This document shows positions 49,633-57,556 of a DNA stretch of 64,000 bases, piece after piece; the first letter of the stretch is position 1; each line of letters starts with the position of its first letter. The DNA comes from CADCVT01 sp036389485. Lineage in GTDB: Bacteria > Actinomycetota > Thermoleophilia > Solirubrobacterales > Solirubrobacteraceae. Where the stretch lies: contig DASVPR010000025.1 in assembly GCA_036389485.1 (NCBI GenBank), positions 49,315 to 113,314 of the forward strand, in the 5' to 3' direction. Position numbers and translations under genes: made by a program. The notes below the pieces were generated by a model that saw only the letters and a program-made list of their open reading frames with translations, did not search any database and was not told the DNA's origin.

Positions 49633-50520
49633 CGCCGACGCTACGCCGTGTTCCAGTGCTCCTTTGACCTGTGCGTCGAGGGCGTTCAGGCGATACAGCG
49701 CGATCGCCTCGGCCGAGCCGAAGCGGCGGGCGGGCGCGCGGTCGGGGCCGTGGTGCGTGAGCACGCAGTGCGAGAGCGCGAGGAGGCGGTCGGCGTCGAG
49801 GACGCCCGCGGCGCGCTCGCGCAGCAGCTCGAGCCCGAGCTCGACGTGACCGAGCAGGCGGCCGGCCTCGGTCAGCCTGATGTCCGCGCCGTACTCGAAC
49901 TCGCGCGTCTTGCCGAGGTCGTGCACGAGCGCGGCGGTAATGAGGAGGTCGCTGTGCAGCCGCGGGTGCAGCGAGCAGGTCTCCGCCGCGAGCTGCGCGA
50001 CCGCGACCGTGTGCTCGAGCAGCCCGCCGAGGTAGGCGTGGTGGCCCTCGCGCGTGCACGGCGCGCGGCGCCAGTCGGCGCGCAGCGCGTCGTCGCCGAG
50101 GAGGCGGCGCAGCAGCGCGGCGTACTGCGGGTCGTGGACCTCGCCGGCGAGGTGCTCGAGGAAGCCGTCCAGCTCGTCGAGGTCGCGGTAGGCGACGGGC
50201 AGGAACGTCTCGGGCTCGGCCTCGCCGGGCCCGGCGCGGGCGATGTCGGCCAGCTCGACCTGCAGCTCGTCGCGGAAGCGCTCGGCCCGCCCGCGGACGC
50301 GGACGAGGTCGCCGCGGTCGAAGCGACCGGCGAGGACGTCGGCGTCGCGGAAGGCGCGCGCGGGGACGGCGCCGGTGCGGTCCCGCAGCTCCACCGCCAG
50401 GTAGGGCGTGCCGGTTCGCGCGGTCAGCCGGTCCTTCCGCGTGCAGGCGAACACGCCCTCGACCTCCTGGCCCGGGCGGAGCGTCGCGATCGTGGGAGGC
50501 GAGGGCGGCACGACGACCAT
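49630..50520 (-). CDS. YhaM-like 3'-5' exoribonuclease (OB-fold plus HD domain)
   Basis: 296 residues from ATG 50520. An N-terminal OB-fold (about 10-95: GQEVEGVFACTRKDRLTARTGTPYLAVELRDRTGAVPARAF) precedes an HD phosphohydrolase domain (about 150-285) with GLLEHTVAVAQLAAE, LLITAALVHDLGKTREF and LSHCVLTHHG. This pair of domains is that of YhaM/CBF1 exonucleases, which trim RNA (and ssDNA) 3' ends. If the TACATC hexamer on the opposite strand of the PAC2 promoter is used, the start would be GTG 50511, three codons later. Confidence 0.88.
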   Translation of the reverse strand: MVVVPPSPPTIATLRPGQEVEGVFACTRKDRLTARTGTPYLAVELRDRTGAVPARAFRDADVLAGRFDRGDLVRVRGRAERFRDELQVELADIARAGPGEAEPETFLPVAYRDLDELDGFLEHLAGEVHDPQYAALLRRLLGDDALRADWRRAPCTREGHHAYLGGLLEHTVAVAQLAAETCSLHPRLHSDLLITAALVHDLGKTREFEYGADIRLTEAGRLLGHVELGLELLRERAAGVLDADRLLALSHCVLTHHGPDRAPARRFGSAEAIALYRLNALDAQVKGALEHGVASA

Positions 50521-50524
50521 GATG

Positions 50525-50530
50525 TACCGT
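50525..50530 (+). promoter_or_regulatory. -10 hexamer TACCGT of the PAC2 gene
   Basis: TACCGT, 7 nt before ATG 50538. Its TA is shared with TACATC on the minus strand (GATGTACCGT). Confidence 0.55.
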
Positions 50531-50537
50531 GACCCGG

Positions 50538-51422
50538 ATGCCGCCCCTCCAGTGGGAGAGCCGCCCCGACGGCCTCCGAGCGCCGGCGCTCGTCTGCGCG
50601 TTCAAGGGCTGGAACGACGCCGGCGACGCCGCCTCCGCCGCGCTGTCGTTCGTCGGCGCCTCGCTCGGCGCGACGCGCTTCGCGACCATCGACCCGGAGG
50701 AGTTCTTCGACTTCCAGGCGACGCGCCCGCGCATCCGCATCGTCGACGGCGGCACGCGCGAGATCACGTGGCCGGCGATCGAGGTGTACGCGGCGCACGT
50801 CCCGCGCGCGCCACGCGACCTGATCCTCCTCCAGGGCTCCGAGCCGTCGATGCGCTGGCGCACGTTCTCCGGCCTCGTCGTCGACCTCGCGGAGGCCCTC
50901 GGGACGCAGCTCGTCGTCTCGCTGGGCGCGCTGCTCGCGGACGTCCCGCACTCGCGCCCGGTCAGCATCACGGGCCTGGCGAGCGAGCCGAGCCTCGTCA
51001 CGCGGCTGAACGTCAACACCGCGGCGTACGAGGGGCCGACGGGCATCGTCGGCGTCCTGCACGCGGCGTGCGCCGCGGCGGGCATGCCGACCGCCTCGCT
51101 GTGGGCGAGCGTGCCGCACTACGTCGCGGCCGCGCCCAACCCGAAGGCGGCGCTGGCGCTGGTGCGCCACCTCGAGCAGCTGGTCGGCGTGTCGGTCGAC
51201 GCCGGCGAGCTCGAGTCCGCCGCCGCCGACTACGAGCGCCAGGTCAACCTCGCGGTGCAGAGCGACCCCGACGTGCAGGCGTTCGTCGAGCGGCTGGAGC
51301 AGGCGGTGCAGGAGGAGGAGTCGGGCGCGAGCGCCGCCGACCTGCCCTCGGGCGACGTGATCGCGCGGGAGTTCCAGCGGTTCCTCCGCCAGCGCGGCAG
51401 CGAGGGCCCCGGGCCGCACTGA
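50538..51422 (+). CDS. PAC2-family (proteasome assembly chaperone-like) protein
   Basis: 294 residues. LVCAFKGWNDAGDAASAALSFVG, FDFQATRPRIRIVDGGTREITWP, DLILLQGSEPSMRWRTFSGLVVDLAEALG and SITGLASEPSLVTRLNVNTAAYEGPTGIVGVLHAACAAAGMPTASLWASVPHYVAAAPNPKAALAL are diagnostic of the actinobacterial PAC2 family. Despite the name, its role in actinobacterial proteasome function is unproven. The start is ATG 50538. The ECF sigma gene follows after 58 bp. Confidence 0.9.
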   Translation: MPPLQWESRPDGLRAPALVCAFKGWNDAGDAASAALSFVGASLGATRFATIDPEEFFDFQATRPRIRIVDGGTREITWPAIEVYAAHVPRAPRDLILLQGSEPSMRWRTFSGLVVDLAEALGTQLVVSLGALLADVPHSRPVSITGLASEPSLVTRLNVNTAAYEGPTGIVGVLHAACAAAGMPTASLWASVPHYVAAAPNPKAALALVRHLEQLVGVSVDAGELESAAADYERQVNLAVQSDPDVQAFVERLEQAVQEEESGASAADLPSGDVIAREFQRFLRQRGSEGPGPH

Positions 51423-51480
51423 ACGATCGCTGTCGCGAACCCACGTCCCCGCGAGGACGTAGGACACTTCGCCTGCCGCG

Positions 51481-52029
51481 ATGCCCGCCTACGACGAGAC
51501 CCTGCTTCTGCGCGACCTGCGCTCCGACCGCGGAGAAGAGGCCGCGCGCGCCCTCTACCGGACGTACGCCGGCGAGCTCTACGGCTTCGCGCTGAACCGG
51601 CTCGGCGACCGCGGCCTGGCGGAGGAGGTGGTGCAGGACGTGTTCATGCGCGTCTGGCGCCACGCCCACGACTACGACGCCGCGCGCGGCAGCGTGCGGA
51701 CGTGGCTGTACGGCATCGCGCGCAACGCGATCGTCGACCTCGAGCGCCATCGCTCCCGCCGGCCGCCGCTGGCGTCGCGCGAGCCCGAGGGCGAGGGCGC
51801 GTCGCCCGACGAGCCGATCGAGCGCGCGCTGCTGCGCTGGCAGGTCCAGGCGGCGCTCGAGCGGCTGACCCCCGAGCACCGCGAGGTCGTACGGCTCGCG
51901 CACCTCGGCGGCCTGAGCGTGCGCGAGATCGCGAACCTGACGGGTCTCCCGGAGGGCACGGTCAAGAGCCGGACGTTCTACGCGCTGCAGAACCTGCGCC
52001 TCGCGCTCGACGAGATGGAGGCGCTGTGA
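51481..52029 (+). CDS. ECF RNA polymerase sigma factor
   Basis: 182 residues. Region 2 is YRTYAGELYGFALNRLGDRGLAEEVVQDVFMRVWRHAHDYDAARGSVRTWLYGIARNAIVDL. Region 4 is ALERLTPEHREVVRLAHLGGLSVREIANLTGLPEGTVKSRTFYALQNLRLAL. No extra N-terminal domain. The anti-sigma gene overlaps its stop (GTGA), the standard ECF arrangement. Upstream, GAACCC (51437-51442) and CGTAGG (51458-51463) with 15 bp between resemble an ECF -35/-10 pair and may mean autoregulation, but this is weak. Confidence 0.92.
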   Translation: MPAYDETLLLRDLRSDRGEEAARALYRTYAGELYGFALNRLGDRGLAEEVVQDVFMRVWRHAHDYDAARGSVRTWLYGIARNAIVDLERHRSRRPPLASREPEGEGASPDEPIERALLRWQVQAALERLTPEHREVVRLAHLGGLSVREIANLTGLPEGTVKSRTFYALQNLRLALDEMEAL

Positions 52030-52676
52030 GCAGCCACCTCGTGCACGAGCTCGGCGCCTACGTCCTCGGCGCGCTGCCGGACGACGAGGAGGCCCGCGTC
52101 CGCGAGCACCTCGCGCGGTGCGACGAGTGCCGCCAGGAGCACGGCCGCCTCGCCGGCCTCGTCCCGCTGCTCGACCTCGCCGACGCGACCGCGGAGGTGG
52201 AGGAGCCCTCGCCGCTCCTCGAGGAGTCGGTCCTCGACGGGTTCCGGGGCACCACATCCCGACCTCCTCGCCGCCTCCGCCTGCCCCAATGGAGGATCGC
52301 CGTGCCGAGCGCCGCGGCGGGCGCTGCGCTCGCGGTCGCGATCCTCGCACTGGCCGGGGCGTTCTCGGGCGAGCAGACGCAGGGGACGACGGTCGACCTG
52401 CGCGGCGCCGCCGGGTCGGCGCACGCGACGCTCGAGGCCGCCGAGGCGGGCACCGTCATCGAGCTGGACGCGCGGCTGCCGCCGTCGGGGCGCCGCGACC
52501 ACTACGAGGTCTTCATGCTCGCCGGCGAGTACGAGATCAGCGCGGGGTCGTTCCGCGTGGGCGACGACGGCCGGGTCGCGGTCGAGCTGGCGTGCGGAGG
52601 GCCACCGGACGTCTACGACCGCATCGAGATCCGCCGCGACGGTCAGACGGTCCTGAAGTCCGCCCTGCCGGCGTAG
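52026..52676 (+). CDS. RskA-like membrane anti-sigma factor with zinc motif
   Basis: 216 residues from GTG overlapping the sigma gene. The cytoplasmic ZAS motif is H28-x3-C32-x2-C35 (REHLARCDECRQEHG). One membrane helix follows at about 92-115 (RIAVPSAAAGAALAVAILALAG). The extracytoplasmic part has the RskA-type beta domain (GTVIELDARLPPSGRRDHYEVFML...ISAGSFRV). It should hold the sigma factor at the membrane until proteolysis or redox change releases it. The 3' end overlaps the convergent exported-protein gene by 34 bp. Confidence 0.88.
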   Translation: MSSHLVHELGAYVLGALPDDEEARVREHLARCDECRQEHGRLAGLVPLLDLADATAEVEEPSPLLEESVLDGFRGTTSRPPRRLRLPQWRIAVPSAAAGAALAVAILALAGAFSGEQTQGTTVDLRGAAGSAHATLEAAEAGTVIELDARLPPSGRRDHYEVFMLAGEYEISAGSFRVGDDGRVAVELACGGPPDVYDRIEIRRDGQTVLKSALPA

Positions 52677-53488
52677 CCCCAGCGCTTCAGGTACCGGCGG
52701 ACCGAGCGCAGGTAGCGCCGGTCGCGCCGGCTCAGCGGCCGCAGGGCACGGCGTACCTGCCGCAGCGCGGCCGCGCCCCGGCCCAGCCGGAACTGGTCCG
52801 CGAGGTAGGCGGCCAGGACGCCGCGGACGTCGCGCCTCTCGCGCCGCGCCTCCCGGAAGGCGGTCCACTGCTCGCGCGCGTCGGCGCGGATCAGCGCCGG
52901 GTAGCGCGCGGTGACGTCGTCGAAGTCGCCGTCCGTGAAGGCGAGCACCTGGATCGGGAAGCGCGAATCGGCGAACGAGGTGAAGGCGTAGGCGAAGCGC
53001 GGGTCCGCCGAGACGAACTCCACCTTCCCGTCGCCCTCGACGTCGCGCAGCTCGAAGCCGACGTCGGCGAAGTTGTTCTTCGTGCTCGCGTAGGTGTTCG
53101 CGGCGCCGTCCCACTTGTACAGCCGCAGGATCGAGCAGCAGTGCGCGCCGCCGCTGAACAGCTCGACGAGCACCTCCGGCTCGCCGTCGCCGTCGATGTC
53201 GCGGACGATCAGGAACTCGTGGCCCTCGTAGACCCGCGGGGTCTCGCAGTAGAGGTCCTTGTCCGGCGTGCCCCCGCACTCGGACGGCGCGTAGTCGTAG
53301 GCCCCGCCGGGGCGGGTGATCCGCAGCGCGGGGGCGAACTGCGAGGGCTGCTGGTCGTCCCAGCGCAGGTCGGCCCGCACGCTGCCGCTCTCGGCGCTCG
53401 CGGTCTGCTCCGCCGCGCCCGCGGCGCCCGGAAGGCCCAGCAGCAGCAGCCCCGCGGCGCACGCCGCAGCCCGGATCGCCCTCGTCAT
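52643..53488 (-). CDS. Exported FG-GAP/VCBS-like protein
   Basis: 281 residues from ATG 53488, which overlaps the helicase stop (ATGA). Signal peptide TRAIRAAACAAGLLLLGLPGAAGA. The middle has one FG-GAP-type calcium motif, IVRDIDGDGEPEVLVEL, followed by a vicinal cysteine pair (GGAHCCSILRLYKWDG) and DVEGDGKVEFVSAD. The C-terminal 80 residues are Arg-rich and helical (ALRQVRRALRPLSRRDRRYLRSVRRYLKRWGYAG). Function unknown. The coupling to the UvrD-nuclease gene is unexpected for an exported protein. Confidence 0.75.
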   Translation of the reverse strand: MTRAIRAAACAAGLLLLGLPGAAGAAEQTASAESGSVRADLRWDDQQPSQFAPALRITRPGGAYDYAPSECGGTPDKDLYCETPRVYEGHEFLIVRDIDGDGEPEVLVELFSGGAHCCSILRLYKWDGAANTYASTKNNFADVGFELRDVEGDGKVEFVSADPRFAYAFTSFADSRFPIQVLAFTDGDFDDVTARYPALIRADAREQWTAFREARRERRDVRGVLAAYLADQFRLGRGAAALRQVRRALRPLSRRDRRYLRSVRRYLKRWGYAGRADFRTV

Positions 53489-56400
53489 CGCTCCGCCGCC
53501 GGACACACGATCCGATAGTCGCACATCGAGCACGCGGCGTAGGACGGTGTCGGCTCGAAGCCCTGCGCCAGGATCCCCTCGCCGACGCTGAGCACCGTGT
53601 CGCTCACCCACTCGCGGTCCACGGCGGCGGGCGGCAGCGGGACCTTCTCGTCGTCGAGCACGTAGAGGTAGGACTGCTGGGAGGCGTCCAGGTCCCACGC
53701 CTCGCGCGCCGCGAGCGCGTAGAGCGCGAGCTGCACGTCGTCGCGCAGCTGGGCGGGCGTCTTCGGCCGCCCGGTCTTGTAGTCGATCAGCTCGTACTGG
53801 CCGTCGGGCAGCCGGTCGACGCGGTCGACGCGGCCGCGCAGGACGTGCGGCCCCAGCTTGAAGGAGAACTGCCTCTCGAACCACACCGGCTCGGCGGGAT
53901 CGGTGCGCCAGCGCTCCCAGTAGCGCTCGAGCGCCGCGCGGGCCTTGCCGTGCAGCTGGCGCTCCTCGTCGCTGTCGCCGAAGCCGCCGCGCCGCCAGGC
54001 GGACTCCAGCAGCCCGTGCATGTCGTCGAGCGACGTCATGCCGCCGACGTGGTAGCGCTCGAGCACCTGGTGCACGGCGATGCCGAAGCGCTGGTTGAGC
54101 GTCGGCTCCTGGGGGATCCGGAAGACGCGCGCGAACTTGTACTTCAGCGGGCACGTCCGGTACGTCTCGATGTCCGACGCGCTGAGCATCAGGCCGTCGC
54201 CGCGCTTGGGGAGGAAGGGCTCGAGCGAGGGCTCGGCGCGGGCGGCGATCGACGCGGCGCGCGCCCGCTCGTCGCGCTCGGCCTCCAGCAGCGCGTCGTC
54301 GAGCGACGACGACAGGAGGATGTCCTTCTGCTGCGCGGTGACCGCCTCGAGCAGCCGGGCGTTGACGTTCGGCAGCGCCTCGGCGACCGACTGCCCGGCC
54401 GGCCGCTCGAGCAGCGCCGCGATCTTCAGCAGCTCGAGGTAGCGGACGGTCGCGTGCGACACGTCGAGGTCGGTGTCGAAGCGCAGCTCGCCGAGGCGGG
54501 TCCCGACCCGCGGGACGTCCTCGAGCAGCTCGTCGCGCAGCTGGCGGAAGGTGGCGTGCAGGGTCTCATCGGGCCCGAACAGGTGCTCGGCGTGCTCCTC
54601 CCACTCGGCGCCGAGAGCGGCCCGAGCCTCCTCGAGGAACGGCGACGGCGGCTGCAGCGCGCCGCGGTCCGACCGCTCGGCGTAGGCGAGCACGAGCCCG
54701 CGCGTCGCGCGCGTCATCGCGACCTGCAGCAGCCGGCGCATCTCGGCGACGTGCGCGGCGCGGGAATCAGGAGGAAGGCGCTCGTGGAGGAGGGCGTCGG
54801 GCAGCGGCTCGTAGGCGTGGCGGCGCGCGCCCGGCATCCGCGCGGAGTGCAGCCCGAGCACGAAGACGTGGTCGAACTCGCGGCCCTTCGCGCTTCTCAT
54901 CGTCATCACCGCGACGCCGCGCGGCCCCCGCGTGTCCGGCTCCTCCTCGCGCAGCCCGGCCTCCGCGACCGCCGCGATCGAGCGGGCGAACTCGCGCGGC
55001 GTGCCCTGCGGCGCGCGCCGCACGTAGTGCGCGGCCAGCTCACCGAGCCGCGCCAGGTTGGTGAGCCGCTCCACGACGTCGGCGTTCGCGGCGAAGAGCT
55101 GCTGGCGGCGCAGGCCGAGGCGCTCGACGAGCCGGTGGACGAAGAGGTCGGGCCGCGTGGTGTCGAGCGCTCCGGCGAACTGCTTGTGCAGCTTGAGGAA
55201 GGCGAGGATCCGCTCGCGGGCCTCGGGCGGCAGCTGGGGCGACTCGGTCGCGGCGACGAGCGCGCCGACCATGTCGAGCTTGCGCCGGCGCGCGATCTGG
55301 ATGCAGCGCGCGAGGTCGGCGGCGCGCAGCTCGACGGGCGGACGCGCGAGCGCGCGCACGAACGCGTTGGCGTCGCCGGGGTCGACCAGCAGCCGCAGCC
55401 ACGCCAGCACGTCGCGGACCTCGGCGCGCTGGAAGAACGCCGCCGCGCCGACGACGCGGAACGGCACGGCCCGCTCCTCGAGCGCGACCGACACGGCGTG
55501 GCCCTCGTTGCGCACCGAGCGGACGAGCACCGCGATCCGCTCCGGCCGCACGCCCTCGCGGATCAACCGCTCCATCTCCGCCGCGACGCCCTGCGCCTGC
55601 GCGCGCTCGTTCGCGCAGCGCCAGAACGCGACGTCGCCGCCGGGCGGGGCCGTGCTCGACAGGTTCAGGCGGTCGCCGATCGGGGCGGTGACCGCGCGGG
55701 CGGCGTCGAGGATCCGCGCGCGCGAGCGGAAGCAGCGGTCGAGCGCGATCACGCGCGCATGCGCGCGCGAGGAGGAGAAGTCCCGCAGGTTCTTCGTAGC
55801 GGCGCCGCGGAAGCGCTTGATCGCAGCGTCGTCGTCGCCCGCCGCCACGACGTTGCCGTGCGCGCCGAGCAGCTCGACGAGCGTCAGGTGCGCGAGGTCG
55901 AGGTCCTCGTACTCGTCGACGAGGACGTGCGCGAAGCGTGCGCGGCAGCGCGCGCCGGCCGCCGGGTCGTTCAGGAGGTCGATGGCGCGCAGGACGAGGT
56001 CGCCGACGTCGAGCGTCCCCTGCTCGCCGAGGAGGCGGTCGTGGTCGGCGAAGAGCTGGGCGAACTCGCGCTCGCGCTCCGCCGCCTCGCCCTCCAGCGA
56101 CTCCGCCCACCGCGCGTAGTCGGCGGCGGTCACCAGCTCGAGCTTGCAGCGGTCGATCCGCTCGACGACGGACGCGAGCAGCGCGGCGCGATTGCCGAGG
56201 AAGTCGTGGCGGCGCAGCGTGAGCTGGTCGACGCGCTCGAGCAGGAGGGCCAGGCGGTCCGCGGCGGTGACGGGGACGAAGAACGGGTCGAGCCCGACGG
56301 CGGCGGGCTCCTCGCGCAGCAGGCGGGCGGCGAGGTCCGGGACGGTGTGGACGGCCAGCTCCCCGAACGGCTGGTCCAGCGCGTCCTCGACCTGCGTGCG

Positions 56401-56601
56401 CAGCGCAGCGGCGGGTGCCGCCGCGCCCGCCACGAGCAGCACCTCCTCCGCCGGGATCCCGCTGCTGACGAGGTGGGCGACCCGCTCGACGAGCGCGCGC
56501 GTCTTCCCCGTGCCGGGCCCGCCGAGCACCAGCAGCGGCCCGCCCTCGTGCGTGACCGCGGCGCGCTGGGCGGGCGTTAGGGCGTCGAGGTCCCGGGGCA
56601 C
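53485..56601 (-). CDS. UvrD/PcrA-like helicase with C-terminal RecB-type Fe-S nuclease (AdnA/AdnB-like)
   Basis: 1,038 residues from GTG 56601, chosen because TATCCT lies 6 nt upstream. Walker A GGPGTGKT is at 27-34 and Walker B is VLVDEYEDLDLAHL. SF1 motifs follow (LDRCFRSRARIL; MTMRSAKGREFDHVFVLGL; VAMTRATRGLVLAYAER). The C-terminus is a PD-(D/E)XK nuclease with AVHQVLERYH, RGRVDRVDRLPDGQYELIDYKTGRPK, and four cysteines for an Fe-S cluster (C817 in YRTCPLKYKF; C1024, C1027, C1033). Mycobacterial AdnAB is a heterodimer of such proteins; the partner gene is not adjacent here. Confidence 0.92.
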   Translation of the reverse strand: MPRDLDALTPAQRAAVTHEGGPLLVLGGPGTGKTRALVERVAHLVSSGIPAEEVLLVAGAAAPAAALRTQVEDALDQPFGELAVHTVPDLAARLLREEPAAVGLDPFFVPVTAADRLALLLERVDQLTLRRHDFLGNRAALLASVVERIDRCKLELVTAADYARWAESLEGEAAEREREFAQLFADHDRLLGEQGTLDVGDLVLRAIDLLNDPAAGARCRARFAHVLVDEYEDLDLAHLTLVELLGAHGNVVAAGDDDAAIKRFRGAATKNLRDFSSSRAHARVIALDRCFRSRARILDAARAVTAPIGDRLNLSSTAPPGGDVAFWRCANERAQAQGVAAEMERLIREGVRPERIAVLVRSVRNEGHAVSVALEERAVPFRVVGAAAFFQRAEVRDVLAWLRLLVDPGDANAFVRALARPPVELRAADLARCIQIARRRKLDMVGALVAATESPQLPPEARERILAFLKLHKQFAGALDTTRPDLFVHRLVERLGLRRQQLFAANADVVERLTNLARLGELAAHYVRRAPQGTPREFARSIAAVAEAGLREEEPDTRGPRGVAVMTMRSAKGREFDHVFVLGLHSARMPGARRHAYEPLPDALLHERLPPDSRAAHVAEMRRLLQVAMTRATRGLVLAYAERSDRGALQPPSPFLEEARAALGAEWEEHAEHLFGPDETLHATFRQLRDELLEDVPRVGTRLGELRFDTDLDVSHATVRYLELLKIAALLERPAGQSVAEALPNVNARLLEAVTAQQKDILLSSSLDDALLEAERDERARAASIAARAEPSLEPFLPKRGDGLMLSASDIETYRTCPLKYKFARVFRIPQEPTLNQRFGIAVHQVLERYHVGGMTSLDDMHGLLESAWRRGGFGDSDEERQLHGKARAALERYWERWRTDPAEPVWFERQFSFKLGPHVLRGRVDRVDRLPDGQYELIDYKTGRPKTPAQLRDDVQLALYALAAREAWDLDASQQSYLYVLDDEKVPLPPAAVDREWVSDTVLSVGEGILAQGFEPTPSYAACSMCDYRIVCPAAER

Positions 56602-56606
56602 CGTCC

Positions 56607-56612
56607 TAGGAT
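56607..56612 (+). promoter_or_regulatory. -10 hexamer TAGGAT of the IMPase-like gene
   Basis: TAGGAT, 9 nt before TTG 56622. Confidence 0.5.
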
Positions 56613-56613
56613 A
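56608..56613 (-). promoter_or_regulatory. -10 hexamer TATCCT of the UvrD-nuclease gene
   Basis: TATCCT, 6 nt before GTG 56601. It overlaps the opposite hexamer by 5 bp (TAGGATA). Confidence 0.55.
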
Positions 56614-56621
56614 TGTCCACG

Positions 56622-57467
56622 TTGTCGGCGCGCCCGGAGGCATTGGATGCGGACTGGCTGGGCGCCTCCCGGCGGGCGACCGACGCCTTGCGCCGCATCC
56701 TCGAGGAGGCGCCGACGTCGCGGGAGCGGGTGGAGGAGACCGGCACGCGCGGGCAGGGCGGCGACGACACCCTCGTGATCGACGAGCTCGCCGAGGACGC
56801 GATCTTCTCCGAGCTCGACCGGCTTCACGCCGGCGGCGCCCGGTTCGCCGCGCTCAGCGAGGAGCGGGGGAAGGTCGACTTCGGCTCGGACGACGTGCTC
56901 GTCGTGATCGATCCCATCGACGGCTCGATGAACGCCAAGCGCGGCCTGACCCACCACGCGATCTCGATCGCGGTCGCCGCCGGGGACACGATGGGCGACA
57001 TGGAGTTCGGCTACGTCTTCGACTTCGGGCCCGACGAGGAGTGGGTCGCGCGCCGCGGCGCCGGCGTGCTGCTCAACGGCTCCCCGCTGCCCGAGGCGCC
57101 GCCGGCCCGGTACATCGACGGCCGGCTCGAGCTCGTCGCGATCGAGAGCGCCGACCCGCAGTGGATCGCGAAGCGGATGGAGGAGCTGCTCGAGCACGTC
57201 CACCGCGTGCGGGCGATGGGGACGATCGCGGTCGCGCTGTGCCAGGTCGCGCTGACGCGGGTGGACGGGATGGCGACGCTGTGGAAGACGCGCTCGGTCG
57301 ACGCCGCTGCCGCGCAGCTCATCGTGCGCGAGAGCGGCGGGGTCGTCGCGTTCCCGGGCTGCGAGTCGCCGCTCGCCTCGCCCCTGGACCTCGAGCCGAA
57401 CGGCCCGATCGTCGCCGCCCGCAACGAGCAGGATCTCGAGAGGCTCGCGCAGGTGGTCGCCGAGTGA
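56622..57467 (+). CDS. Inositol-monophosphatase/FBPase-family phosphatase
   Basis: 281 residues from TTG 56622; an ATG at 56613 (three codons more) overlaps the -10 hexamer and is less likely. Metal-binding motifs are ALSEERGKVDFG (motif with EE) and VVIDPIDGSMNAKRGL (DPIDG). The C-terminal part has TRSVDAAAAQLIVRESGG, where the usual W/G-x-x-W-D is replaced by SVDAAAA. Such enzymes dephosphorylate inositol phosphate, fructose-1,6-bisphosphate or PAP. The stop overlaps the next GTG. Confidence 0.87.
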   Translation: MSARPEALDADWLGASRRATDALRRILEEAPTSRERVEETGTRGQGGDDTLVIDELAEDAIFSELDRLHAGGARFAALSEERGKVDFGSDDVLVVIDPIDGSMNAKRGLTHHAISIAVAAGDTMGDMEFGYVFDFGPDEEWVARRGAGVLLNGSPLPEAPPARYIDGRLELVAIESADPQWIAKRMEELLEHVHRVRAMGTIAVALCQVALTRVDGMATLWKTRSVDAAAAQLIVRESGGVVAFPGCESPLASPLDLEPNGPIVAARNEQDLERLAQVVAE

Positions 57468-57556
57468 CCGCGGCGCGGCCCACCACCGCGATGCTCCGCG
57501 CCGCCGCGGCGGCGCCCCCGACCGCGACGCTCGGCGCCGGAGGCGGCGCCCCATGA
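57464..57556 (+). CDS. Possible 30-residue Ala/Pro-rich coupled mini-ORF
   Basis: GTG overlaps the IMPase-like stop (GTGA) and the TGA overlaps the ATG of the zincin gene (ATGA), so translation could pass through all three. The 30-residue product (VTAARPTTAMLRAA...) is Ala, Pro, Thr and Gly rich, with no known relatives. It may act only as a ribosome bridge across the otherwise untranslated 85 bp. Confidence 0.35.
   Translation: MTAARPTTAMLRAAAAAPPTATLGAGGGAP

Noticed and set aside
51423..51480. Firm ECF autoregulatory promoter (GAACCC / CGTAGG) before the sigma gene
   Set aside because: The match is weak with 15-bp spacing and a single instance; mentioned in the gene entry but not called as a feature.
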